Notes: generated by a model from the sequence alone, not told the origin. Positions 21,365 through 29,793 are shown, counted from the stretch's first letter. The stretch: 64,000 nucleotides of DNA from Myxococcaceae bacterium (GCA_019694575.1 JAIBBR010000008.1:1-64000); one strand, 5' to 3'. Numbers and translations: made by a program.

Positions 21365-21983
21365 AACGGTGCTGATAACCGTTCGGGGAACGCTCAACTC
21401 CGACGGCAAACCAGTGACCGCGGCGCAGTTCTACTTGTCACCCGCGGACAGCCGCACCGCCGTCGAGCTCACGCCGGGCGGGCAGTTCACCGTGAAGGGC
21501 GTCGCGTCGCGCATCTATTCCGTCTCTATCAATGCCACTGGCTACGCACCGGTTGAGCGCACCATCGAAATCGACGCACGAGGCACCGCCAACCTCGGCA
21601 ACGTGAAGCTCGACACATTGAAGACCGCGAAGATGTCGGTGGTGGTGGCGCCCCGTGAGGGATTCAAAGGCGTCGCCGCTCAAAAAGTCGACTTGCGCCA
21701 CCGCGGCTGCGCCAATGTTCGCGCGCAAGACGAGTCGGGCTGCCGGTTGGAGTTCTGCGTCAATCAAGCGGGACCGAACATGACGGTTCACAGTTACTCC
21801 AACCATGGCCACCTGCGGCCGTTGGGCAAGATGACTCTCGCCGACGCTGTCGAGGGGCTGCCCAAAGGTACCTACGTCACCGGAGACGAGAGCACCGTTA
21901 CGTTGCAGTCGGGTGATGTGTGGCTCTTCGATGGGAGTGACCCGTACTGCGGCGCGGTGCTGCGCGTCGATGACTTGAACTAG
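21297..21983 (+). CDS. secreted protein with carboxypeptidase-regulatory-like domain
   Basis: Exported 228-residue protein. A signal peptide ending near AAAQ precedes a beta-sandwich-like domain (about 25-105, with GTLNSDGKPVTAAQFYLSP and GQFTVKGVASRIYSVSI) typical of carboxypeptidase-regulatory/CNA-B folds. The C-terminal half has four Cys (CANVR, GCRLEFC and a final Cys) and a plastocyanin-like pattern (NMTVHSYSNHGHLRP). An AAGGAG ribosome-binding site 5 bases before the ATG supports this start although it lies 68 bases inside the preceding gene. Likely output or sensor component of the ECF module. Confidence 0.78.
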   Translation: MFRRMLVSCLLAFPAAAQETKNETVLITVRGTLNSDGKPVTAAQFYLSPADSRTAVELTPGGQFTVKGVASRIYSVSINATGYAPVERTIEIDARGTANLGNVKLDTLKTAKMSVVVAPREGFKGVAAQKVDLRHRGCANVRAQDESGCRLEFCVNQAGPNMTVHSYSNHGHLRPLGKMTLADAVEGLPKGTYVTGDESTVTLQSGDVWLFDGSDPYCGAVLRVDDLN

Positions 21984-22054
21984 CAGGAACCAAAGCGGCA
22001 GCACGAACGTTCATCGCCGCCAGTTCAAAAAAAATCTCTTCAACGGAGCTTCTC

Positions 22055-22723
22055 TTGCGCACTTGCCTGCTGCTGGCCGTGATTTCTTTGTCTTCTGTTT
22101 GCCATGCGGGTACTCCCACCGACTCTTCCGAGAAGGTGCCTGCAGCCGTTTGGTCAATTGGCGCTGGTTACGGGCTTTTCGAGTACACGGGAGGCACCGT
22201 GCTGGGCGTCAACGGCGCCGCTCCACCGTACTCGCCCACACCGGTGCTCACCTTCGAACGCATTTTAAGTGAGCGTCTCTCGCTGCTGTTGGGTCTTGCC
22301 GGTAGCTACTCCGGTGGGCCCATCTACTCCTCAGAACCTCCGATTAATCAGCGCTCTGGCGGGCTCACCGCCTCGCTGGGCCCACGCTTTGTGCTCAGCG
22401 ATGCTTCGTTGCCTGTGGCTGTCTCGGTCTATGTCGCAGGTTCGGCTGGCTATGCCGCAGCCAGCTACGGAACACCCTCAGACATGAGCCAAGGCGGTCA
22501 CACCTGGTCATTCGGCGCCAGCGGAGGCGTGGCGGTAGAACGGCAGCTGATCAATCGCTTGGCATTGCGTATTCAAACCCAGCTGGTGCGGGCCACTCTC
22601 GACCAGAGCTTCACTCGCTTTCCGATGACACCGTTGTCCGGCACGGTGCAAGAGCGCAACGACACTTCACTTCGCGTGAGCTTTCTGCCGTCGCCTTCCG
22701 TTGAGCTGCGCCTCTATTTTTAG
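22055..22723 (+). CDS. putative outer-membrane beta-barrel protein
   Basis: A 222-residue protein with a signal peptide (about 1-19, SLSSVCHAG) followed by alternating hydrophobic/Gly-aromatic strands of about 10 residues (VWSIGAGYGLFEY, LTASLGPRFVL) and a C-terminus ending VELRLYF, a terminal aromatic typical of Omp85/Bam-recognised barrels. The start is TTG at 22055 with GGAG 6-7 bases upstream. Its last 57 bases overlap the 3' end of ogt on the other strand. It is fourth in the ECF module reading from 19902. Confidence 0.72.
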   Translation: MRTCLLLAVISLSSVCHAGTPTDSSEKVPAAVWSIGAGYGLFEYTGGTVLGVNGAAPPYSPTPVLTFERILSERLSLLLGLAGSYSGGPIYSSEPPINQRSGGLTASLGPRFVLSDASLPVAVSVYVAGSAGYAAASYGTPSDMSQGGHTWSFGASGGVAVERQLINRLALRIQTQLVRATLDQSFTRFPMTPLSGTVQERNDTSLRVSFLPSPSVELRLYF

Positions 22724-23206
22724 CTCGTGCGCCAAGAGCCACCGTTTGCCGTCGATTCCACCCGCGTAACCCGTCAGCGACCCGTCGGAACCCACCACCC
22801 GGTGGCAGGGTACGAAAATAGAAAGTGAATTGAGCCCGTTCGCAGCGCCCACGGCCCGCACCGCGTTCGGGCGCCCGATGAGCCACGCGATGTCTGAATA
22901 CGACCGCGTCTCGCCGCACGGAATCGAAAGCAGCGCGTTCCACACCGCGTGCTGAAACGCAGTGCCACCCCGCGTGCGAAGAGGGGCGAGCGGCGTTTCG
23001 AACCGGGTGCGTGTTCCCGCGAAGTACTCGGTCAATTCGCGACGCGCGACATCGAGCACAGGGTGCCGTTTCACCTCGCGCTCCGACTGATGCCGAGCGC
23101 GTCGATGCTCGGAAAAATAGACCGCCACCAACCCGTCATCGCCGGCAATGAGCCGCAGCGGCCCGACGGGAGACTGCACCCAACAATGCACGGTGTTCAT
23201 CGTCAT
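22667..23206 (-). CDS. ogt: methylated-DNA-protein-cysteine methyltransferase
   Basis: Suicide DNA-repair protein that transfers alkyl groups from O6-alkylguanine to its own Cys. The active-site PCHRV motif is present, with the preceding Asn-hinge/recognition helix WLIGRPNAVRAVGAANG and FQHAVWNALLSIPCGETRSY. The start at 23206 (179 residues) overlaps the upstream ada/alkA stop as ATGA, and AGGAG sits 4-5 bases before it, so the two are translationally coupled. The C-terminal tail after WLLAHE is longer and more basic than usual and overlaps the 22055 gene antisense. Confidence 0.93.
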   Translation of the reverse strand: MTMNTVHCWVQSPVGPLRLIAGDDGLVAVYFSEHRRARHQSEREVKRHPVLDVARRELTEYFAGTRTRFETPLAPLRTRGGTAFQHAVWNALLSIPCGETRSYSDIAWLIGRPNAVRAVGAANGLNSLSIFVPCHRVVGSDGSLTGYAGGIDGKRWLLAHELKIEAQLNGRRRQKAHAK

Positions 23207-24690
23207 TGCACTCCTGTTGCGAGCGAGCTCCACAGATGAAGCACCGCGTACCCTCTCCAAGGTTGCCAACGCGCTGCTCTCGCTTCGGCTTCTTTCACCG
23301 TGGAAACACCGAGCGCTTTTCTGACTCCCCAATCAGCAGCGGGAAACGCATCGGGCCAACGCAGCGCGCGCAATGCGATGCAGTGCGCCGTCCACTGGCC
23401 GATACCCGGCAGCGTCACCAACTTTTCAATCACCGCGTCGGGAGCGCTGTCAGGCGTGAAGCTGACTTCGCCGCTCACCACCGCGCGCGCGAGCTCGATA
23501 AGGGTACGTGCTCGTGCTCCGGGCAGGCCCACTTTGGCCACCTCGCCGACTGTCGCTTTCGCCAGCCGCGCGGCGCTGGGAAATTCCCAACCCACTGCCG
23601 CTTCGTCGGCCGTCGCCCGCGGTGAAGGAGGCTTTCCAAACCGCTGCACGACTCTTCCACTCAACGTCGTCGCCGCGGCCACTGACACTTGCTGACCCAA
23701 AATCGCGCGCACCGCCATTTCGAACCCATCGAACGAACCCGGCACCCGCAGGCCTGGCTTCGACGCAAGAGAGCGGGCGAGCACCGGGTCTTGGCGAAGA
23801 TGTTCGGCAATCACCGTAGGGTTCGCATCGAGGTCGAACAACGCGCGAAGCCGGGCCACCACGGTGGTGAGCACCGGCGCGAGCGAGAGCGACACTTTGG
23901 CCCGCAGCGCGTTTCGCGTCATGTCAGGCCGCACGCAAAGCCAGCCGTGCTTTCCTTGCAGACTGACACCACGCCGGTACTCGCCGTGCGTTACCTGCTC
24001 CACACCGGGAATAGCCCGCCGCGCGAGAAAGCCGAGCAATGCGTCCCAATCGAGCGGAGGCCGGTAGTCGAGCCGCAAAGTGATGTTGTCAGTTGGCGTG
24101 CCGTGCGTGCTGTCTGCGTGGTGACGCCGCACCTCGGTCGGAGCCCGGCCAAACCGCGCTTTGAACAACGCGTTGAAACGCCGAATGCTGGCGAAGCCCG
24201 CGGCGAACGCCACGTCGGTGAGCGGCAAATTCGTTTCTTGAAGCAGGTGCTTCGCCATCGCAAGCCGCTTCGTCTGCGCCAATTCGACGGGAGCAACGCC
24301 GAGCTCCGCCTCCATCGCACGGCGCAGGTGCCGTGAACTGACCCCAAGCTCACCCGCGAGCTCGTCGACCGAGGCATCGTTGAGATAGCCGGCTTCGATG
24401 CGCGCCGCGGCCGCGCGTACCAGCCGGGTAATCGCATCGACCGGCGGCACCGTGTCGGTCAGCACGCCAGGGGCCAGCTCGGGCCGGCAACGAAAGCAGG
24501 CGCGAAAACCGGCCTTTTCGGCTTCGGCCGCGCGGGTGAAAAATTGGCAGCGGTCAGCCGCGGGAACACGCGCCGGGCAGATCGGCCGGCAGTAAATACC
24601 GGTGGTGGTGACGGCGACGAAGAACGTGCCGTCGAACCGAGCGTCTCTCGCGCGTAGAGCGAGGTAGCAACTGGCTGCATCGAGTCTCAC
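23203..24690 (-). CDS. alkA: Ada-AlkA fusion: methyl-phosphotriester sensor, AraC HTH and 3-methyladenine glycosylase
   Basis: Multidomain alkylation-response protein, 495 residues. Residues about 1-75 form the Ada zinc domain with all four Cys (IYCRPICP and FRACFRCRPE); one Cys normally accepts methyl from DNA phosphotriesters. An AraC-type helix-turn-helix follows (about 95-175, DELAGELGVSSRHLRRAM). Then an AlkA N-terminal domain and a helix-hairpin-helix glycosylase domain with LVTLPGIGQWTAHCIALRA and the catalytic Asp region WPDAFPAADWG. Sensor, activator and base-excision enzyme are thus one chain, and the direct-reversal enzyme is the coupled next gene. Autoregulation is expected from the family. 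Confidence 0.92.
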   Translation of the reverse strand: MRLDAASCYLALRARDARFDGTFFVAVTTTGIYCRPICPARVPAADRCQFFTRAAEAEKAGFRACFRCRPELAPGVLTDTVPPVDAITRLVRAAAARIEAGYLNDASVDELAGELGVSSRHLRRAMEAELGVAPVELAQTKRLAMAKHLLQETNLPLTDVAFAAGFASIRRFNALFKARFGRAPTEVRRHHADSTHGTPTDNITLRLDYRPPLDWDALLGFLARRAIPGVEQVTHGEYRRGVSLQGKHGWLCVRPDMTRNALRAKVSLSLAPVLTTVVARLRALFDLDANPTVIAEHLRQDPVLARSLASKPGLRVPGSFDGFEMAVRAILGQQVSVAAATTLSGRVVQRFGKPPSPRATADEAAVGWEFPSAARLAKATVGEVAKVGLPGARARTLIELARAVVSGEVSFTPDSAPDAVIEKLVTLPGIGQWTAHCIALRALRWPDAFPAADWGVRKALGVSTVKEAEARAARWQPWRGYAVLHLWSSLATGVQ

Positions 24691-24843
24691 GGGGCCTTAA
24701 ATAAGGCTAAGTCGAAGCCGATGTCTGGCCGTTTTCGGACCCTGTGGCGATGCGGGTGAAGGGCCTGGGTCTGCTTCCACTGATTACCGCCCACTATCCG
24801 CATCCAGTGGGTACCGCAACCTGGGCACAGTTTCCGAGGGCTT

Positions 24844-26546
24844 CTACGTGCACGCGCCGTAATTCGACCAACCCGTGACGCCGTTGCACGTCGACCCGCT
24901 GCCGCACCCCGAGCCGCTGAACTTGTCGCAAATTTTTCGGCAGGTGCCGGCGAAGCAGCCGTAACCGCCTGCGCAGGGCGTGCTGGCTGAGCAGAAGGAG
25001 CCCTGCGTGCCGGTGCCCGCGAGCGCGCAGGAGGTTTTTTCCGAGCTCAAGAGAATGCACTGGTAGGGAGAGGTACAGCCCCAGTTGTCGACTGGGTCGC
25101 AGCTGTTGCTAACCGGCCCGCCGCAAATGCCTCCGCTGCAGCTAAACGTGCAGCACTGCGCGCTCGACGTGCATGACGCGCCGTCTGTTTTACACGTGGA
25201 CCCACCGCAAATGCCTCCGCTGCAGCTCGACGTGCAGCACTGCGCGCTCGACGTGCATGACGCGCCGTCAACTTTGCACGTGGGCCCGCCGCAAATACCT
25301 CCGCTGCAGCTCGACGTGCAACACTGCGCGCTCGACGTGCATGACGCGCCGTCTGCTTTGCACGTGGGCCCGCCGCAAATGCCTCCGCTGCAACTCGACG
25401 TGCAACACTGCGCGCTCGACGTGCATGACGCGCCGTCTGCTTTGCACGTGGGCCCACCGCAAATGCCTCCGCTGCAACTCGACGTGCAACACTGAGCGCT
25501 CGACGTGCATGACGCGCCGTCTGCTTTACACGTGGGGCCGCCGCAAATGCCTCCGACGTGCAGCATTCGGTCGTCGAACCACAGGTTGCCCCGTCAGGTT
25601 TGCAAACTGGCCCTCCACAAATGCCTCCGCCGCAGCTCGAGGAGCAGCAATCGGTCTTCGAAGCGCAGGTTGCCCCATCAGGTTTGCAAACCGGCCCACC
25701 GCAGATTCCCGAAATACACGCGTTGTCACAGCATTCTGAATCGACGGTGCATGAAAGGCCGTCGGCTTGACAGGTGTACGCGGCGCTCCAAGTCAGCGGC
25801 GACACTTTCACGCACGCACCCGGCACCACGAAACCGTTGTTATCGACTTCTTGCAACGTCCCCGCGGAGCTGGTGCCCACCAACGAACCTGAAGGCCCTC
25901 GCGTGGCCGCGTTGACCGTCAGCGAGCCGTCCCACGAAACGTATTCTTTTTGACAGTTGGTAAGGCCGTCTTGGCAACCTTGGTAATAAATCAAAACCAC
26001 AAAGCCCGTGGTGGTGCCGCCGCTCACCGTGCCCGTAAAGGGAAACTGCACCGAAGTCGGCGCCAGCGACCATTCCAACTGAAATGTCATTGCGTTGAGC
26101 CCTTGTGAGTCAGCCCACGTCAGCAACGAGAAGCTCGATTCACTCGTCGCGTCCTTGCTGTAAAACGCCAATGGGTTCGCATTCGAGGGCACCGTTACTT
26201 GCTGGCAATTGGCCACGCCGCCACCGGTGCCACCCCCAAAACCTCCGCCGCTTCCTCCACCGAAACCGCCGCCACTGCCGGTTCCGCCGCCGGTACCCTC
26301 CTGGCCCTTGACGCACAAGTTGGCGACGCACGACTGCCCCTGCTGCGCGGAGCACGTCTGGCAGCTCAAGCCCCCATAACCGCACGCTGCGCTTTCATTG
26401 CCTTTGTGGCAGCTACCGGCGGTGTCACAACACCCAGTGCAATTGGTGAAGTCACACTTGGGCGGCGTTGAGGTGACCGACCCACAGGCCACTCCCAACC
26501 CGAGAAACAGCACGGCCCAGACGCTGCATAGAACAGGTGGCTTCAT
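24844..26546 (-). pseudogene. frameshifted lipoprotein with eight tandem Cys-knot-like modules
   Basis: Reads as one lipoprotein gene broken by a frameshift near 25550-25560. The 5' part starts at ATG 26546 (GAGGAA upstream), with lipobox LGVAC, an N-terminal Cys-rich region (TNCTGCC...), a Gly/Ser linker, a beta domain (about 100-250) and two complete Cys modules plus half of a third. There the normal TCSSC-type codons are missing 10 bases (ctgcagctcg on the plus strand) relative to neighbouring units. The original frame then runs on as Arg/Ala-rich nonsense to 25047. The other frame resumes the third module and five more, then a unique Cys-rich C-terminus ending at 24844. It may be a true pseudogene, a phase-variable state, or a lost base in the assembly. 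Confidence 0.75.
25113..25772 (-). repeat. 84-bp tandem repeat encoding eight 28-residue Cys modules
   Basis: Units of 28 codons with cysteine spacing C-x6-C-x5-CC-x3-C-x4-C followed by GGPT/GGPV. The five C-terminal units are nearly identical in DNA; the three N-terminal units are more diverged (CQADGLSC, CKPDGATC). The third unit from the N-terminus carries the 10-base deletion. Confidence 0.9.
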
Positions 26547-26647
26547 CAAAATCTCGTTCCTCAAAGGCGCGTGGAGCCTGATGGCTCAACGACCTGACGG
26601 AAGACATTTTGACCCGTTGCAAGACTTCGACAGCTGCGGCGTTTTTT

Positions 26648-27325
26648 TTAAGTGCCCACTTCGAATTGCACCGGTAACTCGAAGCAACGGCCCGACGTTT
26701 CAATGGGCAACGGCCGGGCGCGCTCCAACACGCAGCCCCCCGCGGCGGCGTCGAGCATTCCCGAGCCGGTGCTCTGCACCAACCGCACTTGCGACACTTC
26801 ACCGTGGTTGCCGACACAAAACGCCACTTTCGCCGTGCCCTGCAGACGAAAACGCGCCGCGACGGGTGGGTAGCAACTGCGCGCGGCACTGCGCAGCTTT
26901 TGATTGAGTGGAAATAAGTCGAGACCTTGGCCTTCTTGAGCGGGCACGGTGCCCGCCACCAGCATCGGTGATGAATCGAATACTTCCGCGCTCTCGTTAC
27001 CGCCAGTTGCCACTGCAATGCCATCTTCTGCGGGTTGAGCAGCATGCGCAACGACGGCCGCGCGTTTCGCACGCGAGGGTTTTGCAGCCACGGTGGCAGT
27101 TACGGTTTTTGATGAAACGGAGGGCGTGTTCCACAATGTCACCGAGATGCGCTGGTGGGTGGGTACTGCCGCGTTCGCGTTCGCGTTCGGCACAGCGGGA
27201 ACGGGAACGGGTACGGGTACGGGTTGAAAAAAGCTGTGGAATGCAGTGAGCAGCAAGCCGCTGCCGATGGCGAGGTGAAGCAGCAGTGAGGCCAGCACCG
27301 CGATGGGCAAACGGGCACGGTTCAT
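26648..27325 (-). CDS. tonB: TonB-like energy transducer
   Basis: A 225-residue protein with one N-terminal transmembrane helix (about 8-28, HLAIGSGLLL) carrying the His common in TonB anchors. A Val-Pro and Asn-Ala repeat spacer and a long low-complexity periplasmic stretch follow. The C-terminal domain (about 130-222, LRSAARSCYPPVAARFRLQGTAKV, later GSGMLDAAA) has the YP...G.V pattern of TonB. It should pass proton-motive force from an ExbB-ExbD pair to outer-membrane receptors. It overlaps the upstream ABC ATPase gene by 4 bases (ATGA). No TonB-dependent receptor is in the window. Confidence 0.85.
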   Translation of the reverse strand: MNRARLPIAVLASLLLHLAIGSGLLLTAFHSFFQPVPVPVPVPAVPNANANAAVPTHQRISVTLWNTPSVSSKTVTATVAAKPSRAKRAAVVAHAAQPAEDGIAVATGGNESAEVFDSSPMLVAGTVPAQEGQGLDLFPLNQKLRSAARSCYPPVAARFRLQGTAKVAFCVGNHGEVSQVRLVQSTGSGMLDAAAGGCVLERARPLPIETSGRCFELPVQFEVGT

Positions 27326-28098
27326 GGTTGGTGAGCAAGCGATGGCGCGAAGAGCACGCCGGCGCTTGAATCAGAGACTCGGGTCATTGGCAAACCGTAC
27401 AACTGGCTCAAATTTTCGCCCGTCACCACTTGCTCGAGCGGGCCTTGTGCCAACACATGCCCTTCTTTGAGCAGTAGCGCGTGCGTGCACACGTGCATTG
27501 CGGCGTTCACGTCGTGCAGCACCGCCAGCGCGGCCAAGCCGGCTTTCGTTTCTTCTTTGAGGCGCCGCAACGCCGCCCGCTGGTGGCTCAAGTCGAGAAA
27601 CGCCGTCGGCTCGTCGAGCAAAATCGTCTTTGGCCGCTGCATCATCGCGCGCGCCAAACCCACCAAGCGGCGCTCGCCTCCCGACACTGCCACCATGCGA
27701 CGCTGCGCCAAGTGGCCCACACCGAATGCGTCGAGCCAGGCCTGTGCGTCGGCGAAGTCGGCTTCTGACGGCAACCCCAGCGCCGGCAACCAAGCTGTGC
27801 GGCCCATCATGGCCAGCTCGAGCCCGGTAAACGCCACATCGTCGGCGACGGCTTGCGGCACCCACGCCACGCGCCGCGCAATGTCGGCCCGCGGCAGGTT
27901 TTGCACCGGTTGACCGTCGACGCAGACGCTGCCTGTAAAAGGTATCAACCCCAACATCGCTCTCAGCAGTGTGCTTTTGCCTGCGCCGTTGGGGCCGAGA
28001 ATGGTCCAAAACTCGCCCGGCTCGACGCGCAGCGACACGTCGCGCAACACCGCGCGGCCCAAGAGCTGAACGCTCAACTTTTCAACAACCAACGACAT
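27322..28098 (-). CDS. ABC transporter ATP-binding protein, FhuC/BtuD/HmuV type
   Basis: Nucleotide-binding subunit of an importer for iron-siderophore, haem or cobalamin, 258 residues from ATG 28098. Walker A GPNGAGKS, Q-loop in WVPQAV, signature VSGGERR, Walker B TILLDEPT and switch His LHDVN are all intact. The family is recognised by overall length and the SLRVEPGEFWTILGPNG start. No permease or binding-protein gene adjoins it; the only partner is the overlapping tonB. Candidate substrates are inferred from family only. Confidence 0.9.
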   Translation of the reverse strand: MSLVVEKLSVQLLGRAVLRDVSLRVEPGEFWTILGPNGAGKSTLLRAMLGLIPFTGSVCVDGQPVQNLPRADIARRVAWVPQAVADDVAFTGLELAMMGRTAWLPALGLPSEADFADAQAWLDAFGVGHLAQRRMVAVSGGERRLVGLARAMMQRPKTILLDEPTAFLDLSHQRAALRRLKEETKAGLAALAVLHDVNAAMHVCTHALLLKEGHVLAQGPLEQVVTGENLSQLYGLPMTRVSDSSAGVLFAPSLAHQP

Positions 28099-28209
28099 GG
28101 CGCTGCTTACCACACCTTGGCGCACACATTTTTTCTCACGCCGTCAGTGTTCGCCCGACTTTTGAAGTTGGAGCTGAAGATCAACCCTCGCTATCGTTCT
28201 CGGCACATC

Positions 28210-29037
28210 ATGACCGTCGTCTCCAAGAAGCCGCCGACTTCTGCTCCTGTCACCGCACCCAGCCCCAAGAGAACCAAGGAAACTCAGACCGACGGCGCGT
28301 GGATAGACGCCAACGGCATTGGGCTGCCATACCCGCTGAGCAACGGCTCACTGACGCCGGTGCGGCCCGCCTACCCCTCGAGTGAAACGGTGGCGGTCTT
28401 CGTGAACGGCATCTTGTTTTCGGCTGATCAGCACTTCAAGTCGCTGCAAGAAGTGGCCGACGCGACCGGTTTCCCCGTCATCGGTTTGCACAACGCCACC
28501 AGCTCGCTCTTCGAAGACTTGATAGAAACGGTGCGTCAGAAATTGGGTTACGCCACCAAAGACCCTTCGGTGCGCGCGCTCACCGAGTATTTGACGACCG
28601 GGTTAGAAACCAAAAAAGAAATGGTGCTCATCGCCCATAGCCAAGGCGCGTTGGTGATTTCGCTGGCACTGCAGAACGTGGTCGACGCAATGCGCAAGAA
28701 GGGCATGACCGACACTCAAATTGAAAGCAGGCTCAAGGCAGTGCGCGTCGAAACCTACGGTGGCGTGGCCAGAGGTTTTCCCAACGGGCCGCACTACCGG
28801 CACTTCGTCAACCGCCAAGATGCATTGCCCAAGTTGATTGGACCCGGCGCCACTACGCTCGGCTTGTGGATAAGCAAGGCCCGCCAATTGGGAATTGACC
28901 AATTCGAACCGGGCATACGCAACGACTCCCGCGTCACCCAGATTGACTTGGGAGTGCCCACCGCGGCCAGCGGCGAATACCTGCCCAGCCATGGTCTCGA
29001 GCTGTACTTGGGTTTTCGCGCCAAAAACAAAGAGTAA
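28210..29037 (+). CDS. alpha/beta-hydrolase-like protein
   Basis: A 275-residue protein without a signal peptide. A charged, Pro/Lys-rich N-terminus (about 1-35) precedes a Rossmann-like core: VAVFVNGILF (first strand and oxyanion region), FPVIGLHNATSS, and MVLIAHSQGALVISLAL containing a serine-hydrolase elbow (AHSQG). Possible later catalytic residues lie around VRVETYGGVARGFP and HYRHFVNRQDALP, similar to lipase-type folds. The first Gly of GxSxG is Ala, which many lipase-like proteins tolerate. The substrate is unknown. It ends 3 bases before the convergent PilZ gene. Confidence 0.72.
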   Translation: MTVVSKKPPTSAPVTAPSPKRTKETQTDGAWIDANGIGLPYPLSNGSLTPVRPAYPSSETVAVFVNGILFSADQHFKSLQEVADATGFPVIGLHNATSSLFEDLIETVRQKLGYATKDPSVRALTEYLTTGLETKKEMVLIAHSQGALVISLALQNVVDAMRKKGMTDTQIESRLKAVRVETYGGVARGFPNGPHYRHFVNRQDALPKLIGPGATTLGLWISKARQLGIDQFEPGIRNDSRVTQIDLGVPTAASGEYLPSHGLELYLGFRAKNKE

Positions 29038-29040
29038 ACG

Positions 29041-29397
29041 TCACTCTTCGGCGCGCAACACCGCTTCGAGCGCTTTCAATTCTTCAGCGCTCACGTCGAC
29101 ATAGCGCAGGCCAACTTCGTACTTGGCCGGCGCTCCCGCCTTCAGCTCGTCGACCCACACCACTTCTGAGGTGAGTACCAACGAATCACCTGAAGGCAAA
29201 AACAGCTCGAGCTCGAGCCGATGCCCAGGCCGGTGCTTGTCGTCGGTGTAAACGCGCACGCCCCCCATGCTGATGTCTTGCACCGAGCGCTTTTCTTGAT
29301 TGCCCACGGGCGAGCCGACACCGCCCAAGGGCCGCGCAAAAACGGGTGCGTTGAGACGCTTGTACTTTCGCCGGTCAGGGCTCGAAGAATCAGTCAC
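29041..29397 (-). CDS. PilZ-domain protein
   Basis: Single-domain protein of 118 residues with the c-di-GMP-binding pattern: RRKYKR near the N-terminus (RxxxR-type motif) and DISMGG at about 42-47 (D/NxSxxG), followed by beta strands. It presumably reports c-di-GMP levels to a partner, possibly in motility or envelope control. The start is GTG at 29397 with an AAGGGGG site about 10 bases upstream. A small coiled-coil gene precedes it on the same strand (25 bases). Confidence 0.88.
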   Translation of the reverse strand: MTDSSSPDRRKYKRLNAPVFARPLGGVGSPVGNQEKRSVQDISMGGVRVYTDDKHRPGHRLELELFLPSGDSLVLTSEVVWVDELKAGAPAKYEVGLRYVDVSAEELKALEAVLRAEE

Positions 29398-29422
29398 GGT
29401 GTAGAGACCCCCTTTGGTATCG

Positions 29423-29665
29423 CTATTCTTTTGTCTTCAAGGCACCGGCGTTCGCGTCGATGAAGGCGCGAATGTCTTGCGCCATGTCTAACAGTTTAAG
29501 CCATTGCTCTTTGTACAGGGTCACCGGAAAGCGACCCAGGCCGTACACCGATACTCCGCCTTTCTCGCTGACTTTCAAAGAAACACCGCGCGCGCTCTGG
29601 CTCTTCAACGCCTGGTTTTCAGCCTTGAGCCGCTCCAATTCAGCCTTCATTTCGAGTTCATTCAT
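29423..29665 (-). CDS. small coiled-coil protein, hypothetical
   Basis: An 80-residue protein. The first 22 residues form a heptad-like helix (ELEMKAELERLKAENQALK), followed by a short beta-rich segment (SLKVSEKGGVSVYGLGRFPV) and a terminal amphipathic helix (LYKEQWLKLLDMAQDI). It has the look of a conserved myxobacterial small protein often found near PilZ-like genes, but I cannot name a family. It is likely co-transcribed with the PilZ gene. Confidence 0.7.
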   Translation of the reverse strand: MNELEMKAELERLKAENQALKSQSARGVSLKVSEKGGVSVYGLGRFPVTLYKEQWLKLLDMAQDIRAFIDANAGALKTKE

Positions 29666-29793
29666 AAGGTGAAAAGTTACTCGGTGAGGGGGTCTTTCGA
29701 AAGGTGTGTAGGTGTCTTGCCGACATAAAGCAGTTGTGCCAGGACCTTAGGCCGCGTTTCTCGTTGCGCATCACCTCCAAAAGGGCCGCCCTC

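Noticed and set aside
25113-25772. Regular 84-bp repeats, possible CRISPR-like array
   Set aside because: Repeats are contiguous without spacers, encode regular Cys modules in frame, and start inside a lipoprotein gene.
27853-28209. 5' extension of the 28210 hydrolase-like gene
   Set aside because: The upstream part is antisense to the ABC ATPase gene; the ATG at 28210 begins the plausible protein.
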